This document shows, piece after piece, positions 7,449-16,895 of a DNA stretch of 64,000 nucleotides. How positions within the stretch are numbered: the stretch's first letter is position 1; each line of letters opens with the position of its first letter. The notes beneath the pieces were generated by a model. It saw nothing but the letters and a program-made list of their open reading frames with translations, was not told where the DNA came from and searched no databases. Both the position numbers and the translations under genes were made by a program. Source of the DNA: Pseudomonadota bacterium (GTDB taxonomy: Bacteria > Pseudomonadota > Gammaproteobacteria > Steroidobacterales > Steroidobacteraceae); assembly GCA_023391815.1 (NCBI GenBank), contig JAEWAF010000095.1, positions 1 to 64,000 of the forward strand, in the 5' to 3' direction.

Positions 7449-9628
7449 GCCGATGGCTCCGAGACACCCGTGGCTTCGACCAGCGGAATCACCAGGCGCG
7501 CCCCCGGCTGCAACGAGCCGAGGTCCAGGTCCGGGTTGTACTGGCGCAGCAGCCAGATGGGAATGTTATAGCGCTGCTGAGCCAGCACCCATACCGACTC
7601 GCCGCGCTTGATCACGTGCTCGCTAGTGCCCTGGATGCGGAACTGCGTGAAGAACGCTTCCTGCAAGGCACGATGATATTCCGTACGGCGCGCCTCGAAC
7701 TGATCGGGCGTGACCTTGGAGAAATCCAGCTTCACTTTGCGTCCGATCACCACCGGTGTCGCCATCGACATGCGGTTGAGCTGACGCAGCTGGCTGGCGC
7801 GCACATCGAGCCATTCAGCGTAGTGCCCGATCGTTTCGGCGGCCTGCACGATGACGGCATTGTCTTTGACGGTGTAGTCCGCCGGATCCGCCGAAGCCGC
7901 GGCCTGCGTGCCAGGCACGAGCGCCGGACCGATTTCTTCCGCTTCACGCTCCGACACCGGCTCGACCGCTTCGGCTTCGGCCGGCGGCTCGGTGACGGCG
8001 GCGATCGTCGCGACCGGCACTTCAGCTTCCACCGGCGGCTTGGCGCGCGCCGACGCCGCCAACGCCAGCACCTGACCTTCATAGATGAAGGCGCGATTGC
8101 TGATGTTGTTCATCTCCATCAACTGATCTTCGGTCAGACCGTGCTTCTTCGCGATCTTGCCGAGCGTGTCGCCACGACGAACCACGTAGCGCTCGCTGCC
8201 AACCACACCGGTCGGAGGCGTCGGCTTCACAGCTGGCGGGGCAGGCGGCGTCGGTTCCTTCGGAGCCGCCGCGACCGTGGCCGCCGGACGAGTGCCCTTC
8301 GAAGGCAGGTCCAACACCTGGCCGACGCGCAGACGATACGGGCGATTCAGATCGTTCAGCTCGGCGAGCGCCTGCTGGCTGACGCCATAGCGGCCGGCGA
8401 TGACCGACAGCGTCTCGCCGCTCGCGACCCGATGCTGCGCTTCGGCGAGCGCCACTTCGACCGCTTCGGCGGCGCCGCCCGCGTTCAACTTCGCCATCAC
8501 CGAGGACAGATCGATATGCGACGGCACGCGGAATTCATAACCCTTCGGCACATTGCGCCCGCCCTTCCAGACGCTGTTCAACAACGCCGGGTTCAGACGA
8601 CGCAGATCTTCCCGATCCACATCCAGGGTGCTCGCGATGCGGCCGGCCGGGATCGACTGAGGCAGCTTCAGCACCAGGCTGTTATCCGCCGCGTTGCGAC
8701 GGATGCCGGGGAAGAATTTCTCCGGGTTCTGATCGATTTCCAGCGCGGCCAGGAACGCGAGATAGAAGTTGCGCGAAGCAAAGCCGAACGAACGGCTGTT
8801 GTACTTGCGCACGATGGTGGTGATGTCGCTGGTGCCGAGTTGTTCCTGAGCGCGCTTCATGCCGCCAGGACCGTGGTTATAAGCAGTCAGCGCCAACGGC
8901 CAGCTGCCGAGCACGATGTAGTTCTGTTCGAGAAAGCGCGCTGCCGCCTCGGTGGAGCGATACGGATCGAGACGCTCGTCGACCACGGCATCGATGCGCA
9001 GGAAGCGCCGGCCTGTGCTACGCATGAACTGCCACATGCCGGCCGCGCCGACCTTGGAATAGGCGTACGTGTTGAACGAGGACTCGACGTGCGGCAACGA
9101 AGCCAGCTCGCGCGGCAAGCCCATCTTGCCGAACGTATCGGCGATGTGCTCGCGCCAGGCGCCGGAACGCACCAGACCTTCGCGGAAACGGTCGGCCTGG
9201 CCCAGCTGGAAACGCACTTCTTCGGACGCCTGTTCGAAACGCGAGCGACGCGTGTTCTTCGGCCACAGCGCCTGAACGCGCAACTCTTCCTCAGTCAGAT
9301 CCTCTGCGCCGCTGGCAAGGCGGTCGAGGATGCGCGAGTACTTCTTCTTGGCGTCTTCGATGCGCTTGGAGCGGGTCTTCGGAGGCAGGTCCGAAGGAAA
9401 CTCCAGCACTTCATAAACGACTCGCAGGTCCTCGGGGTCATGCAACAGACCGCCCGACGTCGTGACCTCGGTGTAGATCCGGCGCCAGAACGCGATATCC
9501 GGTTCCAGCTCGGCCGGTCGCACGAAATGCTCGCTGCTGTTCGAGCTGGCGCGCGCTGGCAGAGCCGCCGCGATGGCTAGCGATGCGAGCAACAACAGGA
9601 GAGTGAGGCGATACGAGGTCGTCTTCAT
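7445..9628 (-). CDS. mltD: MltD-like membrane-bound lytic murein transglycosylase with LysM repeats
   Basis: The 727-aa product has a signal peptide (residues 1-27) and a transglycosylase (SLT/GEWL) domain at about 165-290, with the catalytic Glu182 in HVESSFN and the motif GAAGMWQFM. LysM peptidoglycan-binding repeats lie at about 399-442 and 480-523, with a weaker one near 595-640 and a fourth at 670-718. The linker between the second and third is rich in Pro, Ala and Glu. E. coli MltD has two LysM repeats, so this version is extended. It cleaves peptidoglycan with formation of 1,6-anhydromuramic ends. There is no obvious lipobox, so it may be soluble in the periplasm. Confidence 0.92.
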   Translation of the reverse strand: MKTTSYRLTLLLLLASLAIAAALPARASSNSSEHFVRPAELEPDIAFWRRIYTEVTTSGGLLHDPEDLRVVYEVLEFPSDLPPKTRSKRIEDAKKKYSRILDRLASGAEDLTEEELRVQALWPKNTRRSRFEQASEEVRFQLGQADRFREGLVRSGAWREHIADTFGKMGLPRELASLPHVESSFNTYAYSKVGAAGMWQFMRSTGRRFLRIDAVVDERLDPYRSTEAAARFLEQNYIVLGSWPLALTAYNHGPGGMKRAQEQLGTSDITTIVRKYNSRSFGFASRNFYLAFLAALEIDQNPEKFFPGIRRNAADNSLVLKLPQSIPAGRIASTLDVDREDLRRLNPALLNSVWKGGRNVPKGYEFRVPSHIDLSSVMAKLNAGGAAEAVEVALAEAQHRVASGETLSVIAGRYGVSQQALAELNDLNRPYRLRVGQVLDLPSKGTRPAATVAAAPKEPTPPAPPAVKPTPPTGVVGSERYVVRRGDTLGKIAKKHGLTEDQLMEMNNISNRAFIYEGQVLALAASARAKPPVEAEVPVATIAAVTEPPAEAEAVEPVSEREAEEIGPALVPGTQAAASADPADYTVKDNAVIVQAAETIGHYAEWLDVRASQLRQLNRMSMATPVVIGRKVKLDFSKVTPDQFEARRTEYHRALQEAFFTQFRIQGTSEHVIKRGESVWVLAQQRYNIPIWLLRQYNPDLDLGSLQPGARLVIPLVEATGVSEPSA

Positions 9629-9910
9629 GAATCCAGGGGCGAACGGGAAATCGAAGCGGCAAGACTATGTAAAACCTTGGCGCTTGCACAGCGGTGCAGT
9701 TCGCAAATTGCGACAGGTACCGAGCTAAGACATTCCCTGATTTGAAACGACCGATCGGACTTCCTGTCACGACGGTCGTGCTCTGAGGAAAAAGCGTGGC
9801 CACCCATAATCAAAGTTGGCCTCAGAGCCGCCACCTGCGTGGCGTGGCCACATCCATGTGCCCATTCGTCACGTTTCGGTCGCCGGTTTTCTCAGGCGCA
9901 TTGCGGGAAT

Positions 9911-9945
9911 AAAAAAACGGCAGGAGCATGCGTTCTCCTGCCGTT
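9911..9945 (-). terminator. Strong Rho-independent terminator on the minus strand
   Basis: The arms AACGGCAGGAG (9916-9926) and CTCCTGCCGTT (9935-9945) are perfectly complementary over 11 bp with an 8-base loop. On the minus strand the stem runs into seven T residues (the A-run at 9911-9917). It would end a minus-strand transcript coming from above 9945, but no protein gene is recognised there. Confidence 0.8.
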
Positions 9946-10446
9946 CAACGTCGTCGACGAGGTCACCACCGGGGGTAGACGACAGCTCCCGCGTCGACGT
10001 CTCTCGATCGGTGCCAGTGCTGGAGTTCGAGCGCTCCCGTCAGAACCTGCCGCGCTAACCGACGATCACGGTGCGCCCCCGGCTCATATTCAGTGAAGGT
10101 GGCGTTCGGAACTGGAAGAACAGCGCCGCAGCCGGAACGCAGTTCTGATTCAGTCCGGAGGCCCGCCAGCCTGGCGAGAAGGTCCCGGTCGTTATCTTGG
10201 CCAGCTGCGATTCGCAGTGACGATTTGATGATAGCGATACCAATTCAACCGATGCAACCGCCGTGGCCGGCCGCCGATTCACAAAGGGCCGGGGCAGCTT
10301 CGGGTCGGGCCGTGGCACGGACACATCGACAAAAATGCCCTGAAACCTTCGTATGAGCGACTGGTGTCCGCGCATCCCGACCAATCCGCGCCGACCAGTG
10401 CGAGCAGACTGCAACGGCAATTGACCCTGAGCCGGGCACGAGTTAA

Positions 10447-10460
10447 TGATAACGTTATCA
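10447..10460. promoter_or_regulatory. Putative LacI-family operator upstream of the GH3-transporter pair
   Basis: TGATAACGTTATCA is a perfect 14-bp palindrome with the central CG typical of LacI-family sites. It lies 54 bases upstream of the GH3 start codon. Two closely similar sites occur at 22332-22345 and 23587-23600 around the LacI gene of the same locus, which makes a shared regulator likely. Confidence 0.65.
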
Positions 10461-10513
10461 ATGTATCGACAAGGACGGGCTCCTGAACCCGTCCGCCAAC
10501 CGACGGGGGATCC

Positions 10514-12874
10514 ATGGTGAGAGCTTTTGGCCTGGCCACGGCCGGCAGCATTGTGACCGCGGTGTTGCTTGCGTCGGGCGCGTCGGCGCAGTCGCGAAGC
10601 GATCGACCCGTATATAAAGACCCGGCGGCCCCCGTCGAACAGCGCGTGCAGGATCTGCTGTCGCGCATGACGCTCGAAGAAAAGATCGCGCAGATCACCG
10701 CGGTCTGGACCAGAAAGAACGAACTGCTCGACGCCAAGGGGAATTTCAGTCCGGAGGCCGCGCAGCGCTTGTATCCAGCCGGCATCGGCCATTTCACTCG
10801 CCCCAGCGATCGCCAGGGAGTCGCCAGTCCGCTCATCACTCCATATCGAAATGAGCGCGAAACGGTTGAGTTGATCAATGCCATCCAGCGTCATGCCGCA
10901 CGCAACACGCGACTGGGCATTCCGGTTTTGTTTCATGAAGAAGGGCTGCACGGCTTTCAAGCACTCGGCGGAACACACTTTCCGCAAGCGATCGCGCTGG
11001 CCAGCAGCTGGGACCCAGCCCTGCTCGAACGTGTCTTCACCGTCGTCGGTCGTGAGATTCGCGCCCGTGGTTCGCAACTGGTGCTCGCTCCGGTCGTCGA
11101 CGTTGCACGCGATCCGCGTTGGGGACGCTTCGAGGAAACGTATGGCGAGGACCCGTATCTCGTGAGCACGATGGGCGTCGCGGCCGTGCGCGGTTTCCAG
11201 GGTTCGACGCTACCGCTCGCTAAAGACCGAGTGTTTGCGACACTGAAACACATGACCGGACACGGCCAGCCGGAAAGCGGCACCAACGTCGGCCCGGCGA
11301 ACATTTCCGAACGCGTGCTGCGTGAAGTGTTCTTCCCGCCGTTCCAGGCGGCCGTCGCCGCCAATGCGCAGGCGGTGATGCCTTCATACAATGAAATCGA
11401 CGGCCTGCCCTCCCACGCCAATCGCTGGCTGCTGCAAGACATCCTGCGAGGCGAGATGGGCTTCAAAGGCGCGATCGTCAGCGACTACTTCGCGATCAAA
11501 GAGCTCATCGACGTTCACAGCGTCGCGACCGATCCGGTCGATGCGGCGGTCCGCGCGCTCAAGACCGGCGTGTCCTCCGATCTGCCGAACGGCGAGAACT
11601 ATGCGCTGCTTCCGCAGGCGCTCGCTCAAGGACGGATTCAGCAATCAGACATCGACAGGGCCGTCGCCGACATGCTGCGGCTGAAGTTCCTCGCCGGCTT
11701 GTTCGAACAGCCGTATGCGGACGCCAAGTACGCCGAGAAAATTACCGGCAATGCCGAAGCGCGCGCGCTGGCGCTCGAAGCCGCCCGGAAAACCATCGTG
11801 CTGTTGAAGAACGATGGTGTGCTGCCGCTGCGTGCGGATGGATTGAAAACACTGGCGGTGATCGGTCCGAACGCCGCTCGCGTCGAACTGGGCGGTTATT
11901 CGAACGTTCCCAAGCACGTCGTCACGTTGCTCGACGGCATCAAAGCCAAGCTCGGGCAGCGCGTGAACGTCGTTTCGGCCGAAGGAGTGCGCCTCACTGA
12001 ATCGGGCGATTGGTACACGGATGACGTCGTCCGTCCCAAGCGCGAAGACAATCTCGAACGCATCGAAGAAGCGGTGAAGGTCGCGCAAGGCGCCGATGCC
12101 ATCGTGCTCGCGATCGGCGGCAGCAGCGCTCTGCACCGGGAAGCGTGGGCGAAGAACCATCTGGGCGACAGTCTCAGCCTCGGCCTCACGGGCGAGCAGA
12201 ATGAGCTCGCGCAAGCGATGTTTGCTCTTGGTAAACCGGTTATCGTCGTGTTGATCAACGGTCAGCCGCTGTCGATTCCCGAGGTTATCGAGAAAGCGAA
12301 CGGCGTGATCGAAGGTTGGTACGCCGGCCAGGAAGGCGGCACGGCTCTCGCCGACGTGTTGTTCGGCGACACGAATCCGGGTGGCAAGCTGCCAGTCACC
12401 GTGGCCCGTGACGTGGGACAGCTGCCCTACTTCTACAACCAGAAGCCGAGCGCGCATCGCGGCTATCACTTCGACTCGAAGCAGCCATTGTTCCCATTTG
12501 GCTTCGGCTTGTCATACACGAAGTTCGAACTTGGCGAGCCCAAGCTGTCGAGCGCTCGTATCAGCGCCAACGGCAGCGTGAAAGTGTCGGTGGACGTGCG
12601 CAATGTCGGCTCGCGGCAGGGAGACGAAGTCGTGCAGCTGTATGTGCGCGATGTCTCCAGCACAGTCACGCGGCCGGTGAAAGAGCTCAAGGCATTCCGT
12701 CGCGTCTCGCTGGAGCCGGGCGCATCGACGACCGTGGAATTTACTCTCGCCAAGGAGGCCTTCGCTTACTGGAACGACCAGATGAAATACGTGATCGAGC
12801 CCGGTGAATTCACCGTCATGACCGGCCCCAATTCGGTCGATCTGAAAACCGCGACGCTGACCATCGGCGATTGA
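10514..12874 (+). CDS. Exported GH3 glycoside hydrolase (beta-xylosidase/beta-glucosidase type)
   Basis: The 786-aa product has a signal peptide (cleavage near GASAQ, residue 25), the GH3 N-terminal TIM barrel with the conserved R-H/K-H region, the nucleophile Asp324 in IVSDYFAI, the C-terminal alpha/beta sandwich and a fibronectin-III-like tail. Such enzymes remove terminal beta-linked glucose or xylose from oligosaccharides in the periplasm. In this locus, with alpha-glucuronidase and xylose genes, xylo-oligosaccharides are the likely substrate. The ATG at 10514 is chosen for the signal peptide. It is followed after 7 bases by the transporter gene, so the two form an operon. Confidence 0.92.
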   Translation: MVRAFGLATAGSIVTAVLLASGASAQSRSDRPVYKDPAAPVEQRVQDLLSRMTLEEKIAQITAVWTRKNELLDAKGNFSPEAAQRLYPAGIGHFTRPSDRQGVASPLITPYRNERETVELINAIQRHAARNTRLGIPVLFHEEGLHGFQALGGTHFPQAIALASSWDPALLERVFTVVGREIRARGSQLVLAPVVDVARDPRWGRFEETYGEDPYLVSTMGVAAVRGFQGSTLPLAKDRVFATLKHMTGHGQPESGTNVGPANISERVLREVFFPPFQAAVAANAQAVMPSYNEIDGLPSHANRWLLQDILRGEMGFKGAIVSDYFAIKELIDVHSVATDPVDAAVRALKTGVSSDLPNGENYALLPQALAQGRIQQSDIDRAVADMLRLKFLAGLFEQPYADAKYAEKITGNAEARALALEAARKTIVLLKNDGVLPLRADGLKTLAVIGPNAARVELGGYSNVPKHVVTLLDGIKAKLGQRVNVVSAEGVRLTESGDWYTDDVVRPKREDNLERIEEAVKVAQGADAIVLAIGGSSALHREAWAKNHLGDSLSLGLTGEQNELAQAMFALGKPVIVVLINGQPLSIPEVIEKANGVIEGWYAGQEGGTALADVLFGDTNPGGKLPVTVARDVGQLPYFYNQKPSAHRGYHFDSKQPLFPFGFGLSYTKFELGEPKLSSARISANGSVKVSVDVRNVGSRQGDEVVQLYVRDVSSTVTRPVKELKAFRRVSLEPGASTTVEFTLAKEAFAYWNDQMKYVIEPGEFTVMTGPNSVDLKTATLTIGD

Positions 12875-12881
12875 TTCGACG

Positions 12882-14174
12882 ATGGACATGCAGAGCACCG
12901 AAGCTGTAAACGCCAGCAACACCAACAGCACGACAACCGGCCGCTACCGATGGCGAATCTGCGGCCTGCTGCTCGCCGCCACCACGATCAATTACATCGA
13001 TCGCCAGGTGCTCGGCGTGCTCGCACCCGAGCTGCAAAAAACATTTGCCTGGAGTGAGGTCGAGTACGGCTACATCATCACGTGTTTCCAGGCCGCATAT
13101 GCCATCGGCCTGGTGAGCGCGGGCGCCGTGATCGACAAGCTCGGCACGAAGCTGGGCTATGCCGTCGCAATCGCGTTGTGGAGTCTGGCAGCGATGAGCC
13201 ACGCGCTGGTCGGCAGCGTTGCCGGATTCGCGATGGCACGCTTCGCATTGGGACTCGGCGAGGCGGGAAACTTCCCGGCGGCGCTGAAGACCGTCGCCGA
13301 ATGGTTCCCACGACGTGAGCGCGCGTTCGCGACCGGCATCTTCAATTCCGGTTCGAACGTTGGTGCGATCGTCGCGCCTTTGACAGTGCCGATCATCGCA
13401 GTGACCTTTGGCTGGCAAGCCGCGTTCCTCGCGACCGGCGTTCTGAGCGCCGCGTGGCTGACAATCTGGCTCAGAACCTATCGACCGCCAGAACAGCATC
13501 CAAAGCTGAGCGCGGCCGAGCTTGCATTGATCCGTAGCGATCCGCCCGAGCCGGTCGAGCGTGTGCCTTGGTCTCGCTTGCTGAAATATCGGCAGACCTG
13601 GGCGTTCCTGCTCGGCAAGTTCATGACCGATCCGATCTGGTGGTTCTTCCTGTTTTGGTTGCCCAAGTATCTGCACAGCGAGTACGGCTTGAGCCTGCTC
13701 GGACTCGGCGCGCCACTGGTCGCGATTTATGTCCTCGCCGACATTGGTAGCATCGCGGGCGGCTGGGTGGCGGGCCGTTTCATCAAGATGGGCTGGACAG
13801 TGAATCGCGCGCGGAAGACCGCGATGCTGATCTGCGCACTCTGCGTCGTGCCCATCGTCTTCGTGTCGCAGGTTCAGAACGTGTGGATGGCAGTCCTGCT
13901 GATCGGGCTCGCGACCGCGGGCCATCAAGGCTGGTCGGCGAATATCTTCACGTTGCCATCGGACATGTTTCCGAAACGCACGGTGGGATCGGTCGTCGGT
14001 ATCGGCGGCTTCGGCGGTGCCGTGGGCGGCATGATGATCGCCACCTTCACCGGCTTCTTGCTGGAGACTACGGGCAGTTACGTCCCGGTGTTCCTGATGG
14101 CTGCCACCGCATACCTACTGGCGCTGGGAATCATCCAGCTACTGGTGCCGCGACTCGAACCGGCACGGCTATAA
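12882..14174 (+). CDS. MFS transporter, anion:cation symporter family (hexuronate/aldonate type)
   Basis: The 430-aa product has about 12 membrane segments and the family phrases NYIDRQVLGVLAPELQ near residues 36-51 and GLGEAGNFPAALKTVAEWFP near 127-146, typical of ExuT-like carriers of hexuronates, tartrate or galactonate. Here it most likely imports glucuronate or methylglucuronate, or an aldouronic product released from xylan by the neighbouring GH67. It sits 7 bases after the GH3 gene and ends before a hairpin shared with the convergent GH3 gene. Confidence 0.88.
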   Translation: MDMQSTEAVNASNTNSTTTGRYRWRICGLLLAATTINYIDRQVLGVLAPELQKTFAWSEVEYGYIITCFQAAYAIGLVSAGAVIDKLGTKLGYAVAIALWSLAAMSHALVGSVAGFAMARFALGLGEAGNFPAALKTVAEWFPRRERAFATGIFNSGSNVGAIVAPLTVPIIAVTFGWQAAFLATGVLSAAWLTIWLRTYRPPEQHPKLSAAELALIRSDPPEPVERVPWSRLLKYRQTWAFLLGKFMTDPIWWFFLFWLPKYLHSEYGLSLLGLGAPLVAIYVLADIGSIAGGWVAGRFIKMGWTVNRARKTAMLICALCVVPIVFVSQVQNVWMAVLLIGLATAGHQGWSANIFTLPSDMFPKRTVGSVVGIGGFGGAVGGMMIATFTGFLLETTGSYVPVFLMAATAYLLALGIIQLLVPRLEPARL

Positions 14175-14184
14175 CAGCGATATT

Positions 14185-14211
14185 GGCGTCCGCCGCAGCC
14201 CGGCGGACGCC
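14185..14211. terminator. Hairpin between convergent transporter and GH3 genes
   Basis: GGCGTCCGCC (14185-14194) and GGCGGACGCC (14202-14211) make a perfect 10-bp stem with a 7-base loop in the 49-base gap between two convergent genes. There is no strong T-run on either side. It can serve as a bidirectional terminator. Confidence 0.6.
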
Positions 14212-14223
14212 TCCAGTTCAAAC

Positions 14224-16893
14224 CTAACGGTTCACTTCAAACGTTTGTCGGGCACGAATGTCCGCGCTCGACGCGCCGACCTGCACTTCGTAGTTGCCTG
14301 CTTCAACCGCGTAGCGATCCGCGTTTACATCGTAGTGGCGCAGATCCATGGACGCCTTCAGCGTGAAGCTGACATGACCGACTTCGCCCGGCTTCAACGC
14401 CACGCGCTGCACGCCGCGCAAATCCTTATTGGCCCACTGCTGCTTGGAATCCTTCGGCGCGACGTACAACTGCACGACTTCCTCGCCCGCCCGCGAGCCA
14501 ACGTTCTTCACCGTGAGCGACGCTTGAATCGTTCCATCCGGAGCGACATGCGCACGGTCCAGTTTCAGATTCGTGTACTCGAACCGCGTGTACGAAAGTC
14601 CGTGACCGAACGGATATAGCGGCTGCCCGGTGAAGTATCGATACGTACGGCCTTGCATGGCGTAATCATCGAAGGCCGGCAGCTGCTCGTTCTCTTTGTA
14701 GAACGTGACGGGCAACCGACCCGACGGATTCACAGTACCGAACAACACATCCGCAACTGCATTACCGCCGCGCTGACCGGGATACCACGCCATCAAGATC
14801 GCAGGCAGACGCTGCTGCGCCCAATCGACGGCGAGCGCCGAGCCGCCCGTGAGCACCAGCGCAATCGGTTTGCCGGTGGCCTGCAGCGCTTCGAGCAACT
14901 TGCGTTGGCTGCCCGGCAAGCGCAGATCGGTGCGATCGCCACCGGCGAAGCCCGGATAGCTGACCTTCATCTCCTCGCCTTCGACGTCGCCGGTCAAGCC
15001 GCCGACGAACACGACCGCATCGGCGGCGCGAGCAGCATCCAGTGCTTCCGCGAATGGCTCCTTCGCACCCGGACGCCGCCAGCCCAAGCGCACCTCGGCG
15101 TCACGAATGTCCTCGAAATATTCCAGCTTGATGCGATATGCACGACCAGCTTCGAAATCCACGCTGACGCTGTGACTCTTCACGCGCTCGTTGACCTCCC
15201 AGCCGTCCACGATCAAACGGTCGTCGATATACAAACGCACGCCGTCGTTCGCGCCCACGACCAGCTCGTATTTGCCCGACGTTGGCGGCAACAGCTGACC
15301 TGTCCAGCGAACGCTGAAGTCATCGCCCGCCAATGCCTGCGCGTTCGACAGCTCGCCTCGCGCAGCCAGATCGTCCGTCGGCGCGCCCCGATCCCAACGG
15401 AACGCGATCCTTGAATCGATGCGCGTCATCACTGGCGATCCCGCAAAGTCACGACCCCGGAAGTACTCGCCTTTGAGGCCCTGCTCCTTCGAGCTCGCAT
15501 CAGGCCGCAGGAAGTTCGATTCGATCAGCGGCACGGCGCGCGGCTCTTCACGACCTTCGACCAGATCGACACCTCGCGAGTAGATCACCTTGGTCTGCTT
15601 GCCGACCGCATCACGAATGCCCTGCAGGATCGTCACCGGTGCGGCCGGAGTCCCGTAGTAATTGCCGAGCAGCGACATGACTTCATCCGCCGTCGGGCCG
15701 ATGACGGCGAGCGTCTTGATGTCACGAGACAGCGGCAACATGCCGTCGTTCTTCAACATCACGATGGACGACTGCGCCGCGCGTCGAGCCAATTGATCGT
15801 GCTTTGGCGACTGATTGACCGAATAAGGAATCTGCGCCCAACGAACGCGGTCCGGCGGATCGAACATGCCGAGCTGGAAGCGTGTGAGCATGAGTCGGCG
15901 CACAGCCGCGTCGATCTCCGCTTCGCTCACGAGCTTCTGCTTCACCGCCGGGACGAGCGCGTCGTAGGTTTTGCCGCAATCCAGATCGCAGCCATAGCGC
16001 ACGCCGAGTGCGGCAGCCTCGGGGGCGGTGCCGACGATCTTGTGATGTTTGTAAATGTCCTCGATGGAGTCGCAGTCCGAAACGACGTAACCATCGAAGC
16101 CCCAGTCTTTGCGAAGAATCTGCTGGAGCAATCGCGGGCTCGCGGACGCCGACTCGCCGTAAACGCGGTTGTATGCGCCCATGACCGACGCGACCCCGCC
16201 TTCCTGCACGAGCGCCTGAAACGCCGGCAGGTAGGTTTCGTACAGATCCCGCTCGCTCGGGTGGACATCGAATTGATGCCGATCCGCCTCGGGACCGCTG
16301 TGAACCGCGAAGTGCTTGGCGGTGGCGTCGACCTTGCGGTACTTCGGATCGTCACCTTGCAAGCCCTTGACGAAAGCGACACCCATGCGCGAAGTGAGCC
16401 ACGGATCTTCGCCGTATGTTTCCTGGCCCCGGCCCCAGCGAGGATCGCGGAAGATGTTGATGTTCGGCGACCAGAACGTCAGGCCTTGATACCGCTTGCG
16501 TAACCCGCGGCGCTCGAACTCATGATGTTTGGCGCGCGCTTCATCGCTGATGGCGGTCGCGATCTCGAACATCAGCTTGTCGTCGAACGTGGCGGCGAGC
16601 CCGATGGCTTGCGGAAAGACCGTGGCCGCACCGGCTCTAGCGACACCGTGCAACGCCTCGTTCCACCACTCGTACTCGGGCACGTCGAGCCGTGGGATGG
16701 CCGGCGCGTCATTGCCCAACTGCGCGACCTTCTCCTCCAAGGTCATGCGCGAAACCAGGTCGGCCGCGCGTTCCTCGAACGATTTGTTCAAGTCCTTGTA
16801 GAGAGGCTGTTCCGCGACTGCCGACAGCGAAACTGCCAGCAACGCCGCAACAGTGACGGCGAGCTTTGTCGATCCTGATCGGGTATAGCGCAT
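14224..16893 (-). CDS. Exported GH3 glycoside hydrolase with inserted PA14 domain (beta-xylosidase type)
   Basis: The start is the ATG at 16893, two bases after the manD stop, giving a signal peptide (MRYTRSGSTKLAVTVAALLA...) and an 889-aa protein. Domain order is a GH3 barrel (nucleophile Asp273 in VVSDCDSIED), then the alpha/beta domain interrupted by a PA14 module at about residues 455-600 (YELVVGANDGVRLYIDD), then the Fn3-like tail. PA14 insertions are known in GH3 enzymes and shape the substrate cleft. The DCDS signature is common in GH3 xylosidases. It is the last gene of the GH67-esterase-manD group. Confidence 0.92.
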   Translation of the reverse strand: MRYTRSGSTKLAVTVAALLAVSLSAVAEQPLYKDLNKSFEERAADLVSRMTLEEKVAQLGNDAPAIPRLDVPEYEWWNEALHGVARAGAATVFPQAIGLAATFDDKLMFEIATAISDEARAKHHEFERRGLRKRYQGLTFWSPNINIFRDPRWGRGQETYGEDPWLTSRMGVAFVKGLQGDDPKYRKVDATAKHFAVHSGPEADRHQFDVHPSERDLYETYLPAFQALVQEGGVASVMGAYNRVYGESASASPRLLQQILRKDWGFDGYVVSDCDSIEDIYKHHKIVGTAPEAAALGVRYGCDLDCGKTYDALVPAVKQKLVSEAEIDAAVRRLMLTRFQLGMFDPPDRVRWAQIPYSVNQSPKHDQLARRAAQSSIVMLKNDGMLPLSRDIKTLAVIGPTADEVMSLLGNYYGTPAAPVTILQGIRDAVGKQTKVIYSRGVDLVEGREEPRAVPLIESNFLRPDASSKEQGLKGEYFRGRDFAGSPVMTRIDSRIAFRWDRGAPTDDLAARGELSNAQALAGDDFSVRWTGQLLPPTSGKYELVVGANDGVRLYIDDRLIVDGWEVNERVKSHSVSVDFEAGRAYRIKLEYFEDIRDAEVRLGWRRPGAKEPFAEALDAARAADAVVFVGGLTGDVEGEEMKVSYPGFAGGDRTDLRLPGSQRKLLEALQATGKPIALVLTGGSALAVDWAQQRLPAILMAWYPGQRGGNAVADVLFGTVNPSGRLPVTFYKENEQLPAFDDYAMQGRTYRYFTGQPLYPFGHGLSYTRFEYTNLKLDRAHVAPDGTIQASLTVKNVGSRAGEEVVQLYVAPKDSKQQWANKDLRGVQRVALKPGEVGHVSFTLKASMDLRHYDVNADRYAVEAGNYEVQVGASSADIRARQTFEVNR

Positions 16894-16895
16894 GG

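Larger units (their letters stand above)
9629..10513. other. 885-base intergenic region without a convincing gene
   Basis: This stretch separates mltD (minus) from the xylan locus (plus). I see no ORF with coding character on either strand, and the readings that exist are short or shadows of the GH3 gene. It holds a strong minus-strand terminator (9911-9945) with no recognised gene upstream of it, a 13-base inverted repeat (CACGACGGTCGTG, about 9767-9779) and the LacI-type palindrome at 10447-10460. A small RNA or a decayed gene between 10440 and 9946 on the minus strand is possible. Confidence 0.5.

Noticed and set aside
7616..9580. 654-aa plus-strand reading opposite mltD
   Set aside because: Arg/His-rich antisense shadow of a gene with clear transglycosylase and LysM motifs.
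10055..11077. 340-aa minus-strand reading across the GH3 start and the intergenic region
   Set aside because: Most of it is antisense to GH3. The part in the gap (ending MSRGRTVIVG) has no supporting ribosome site or domain.
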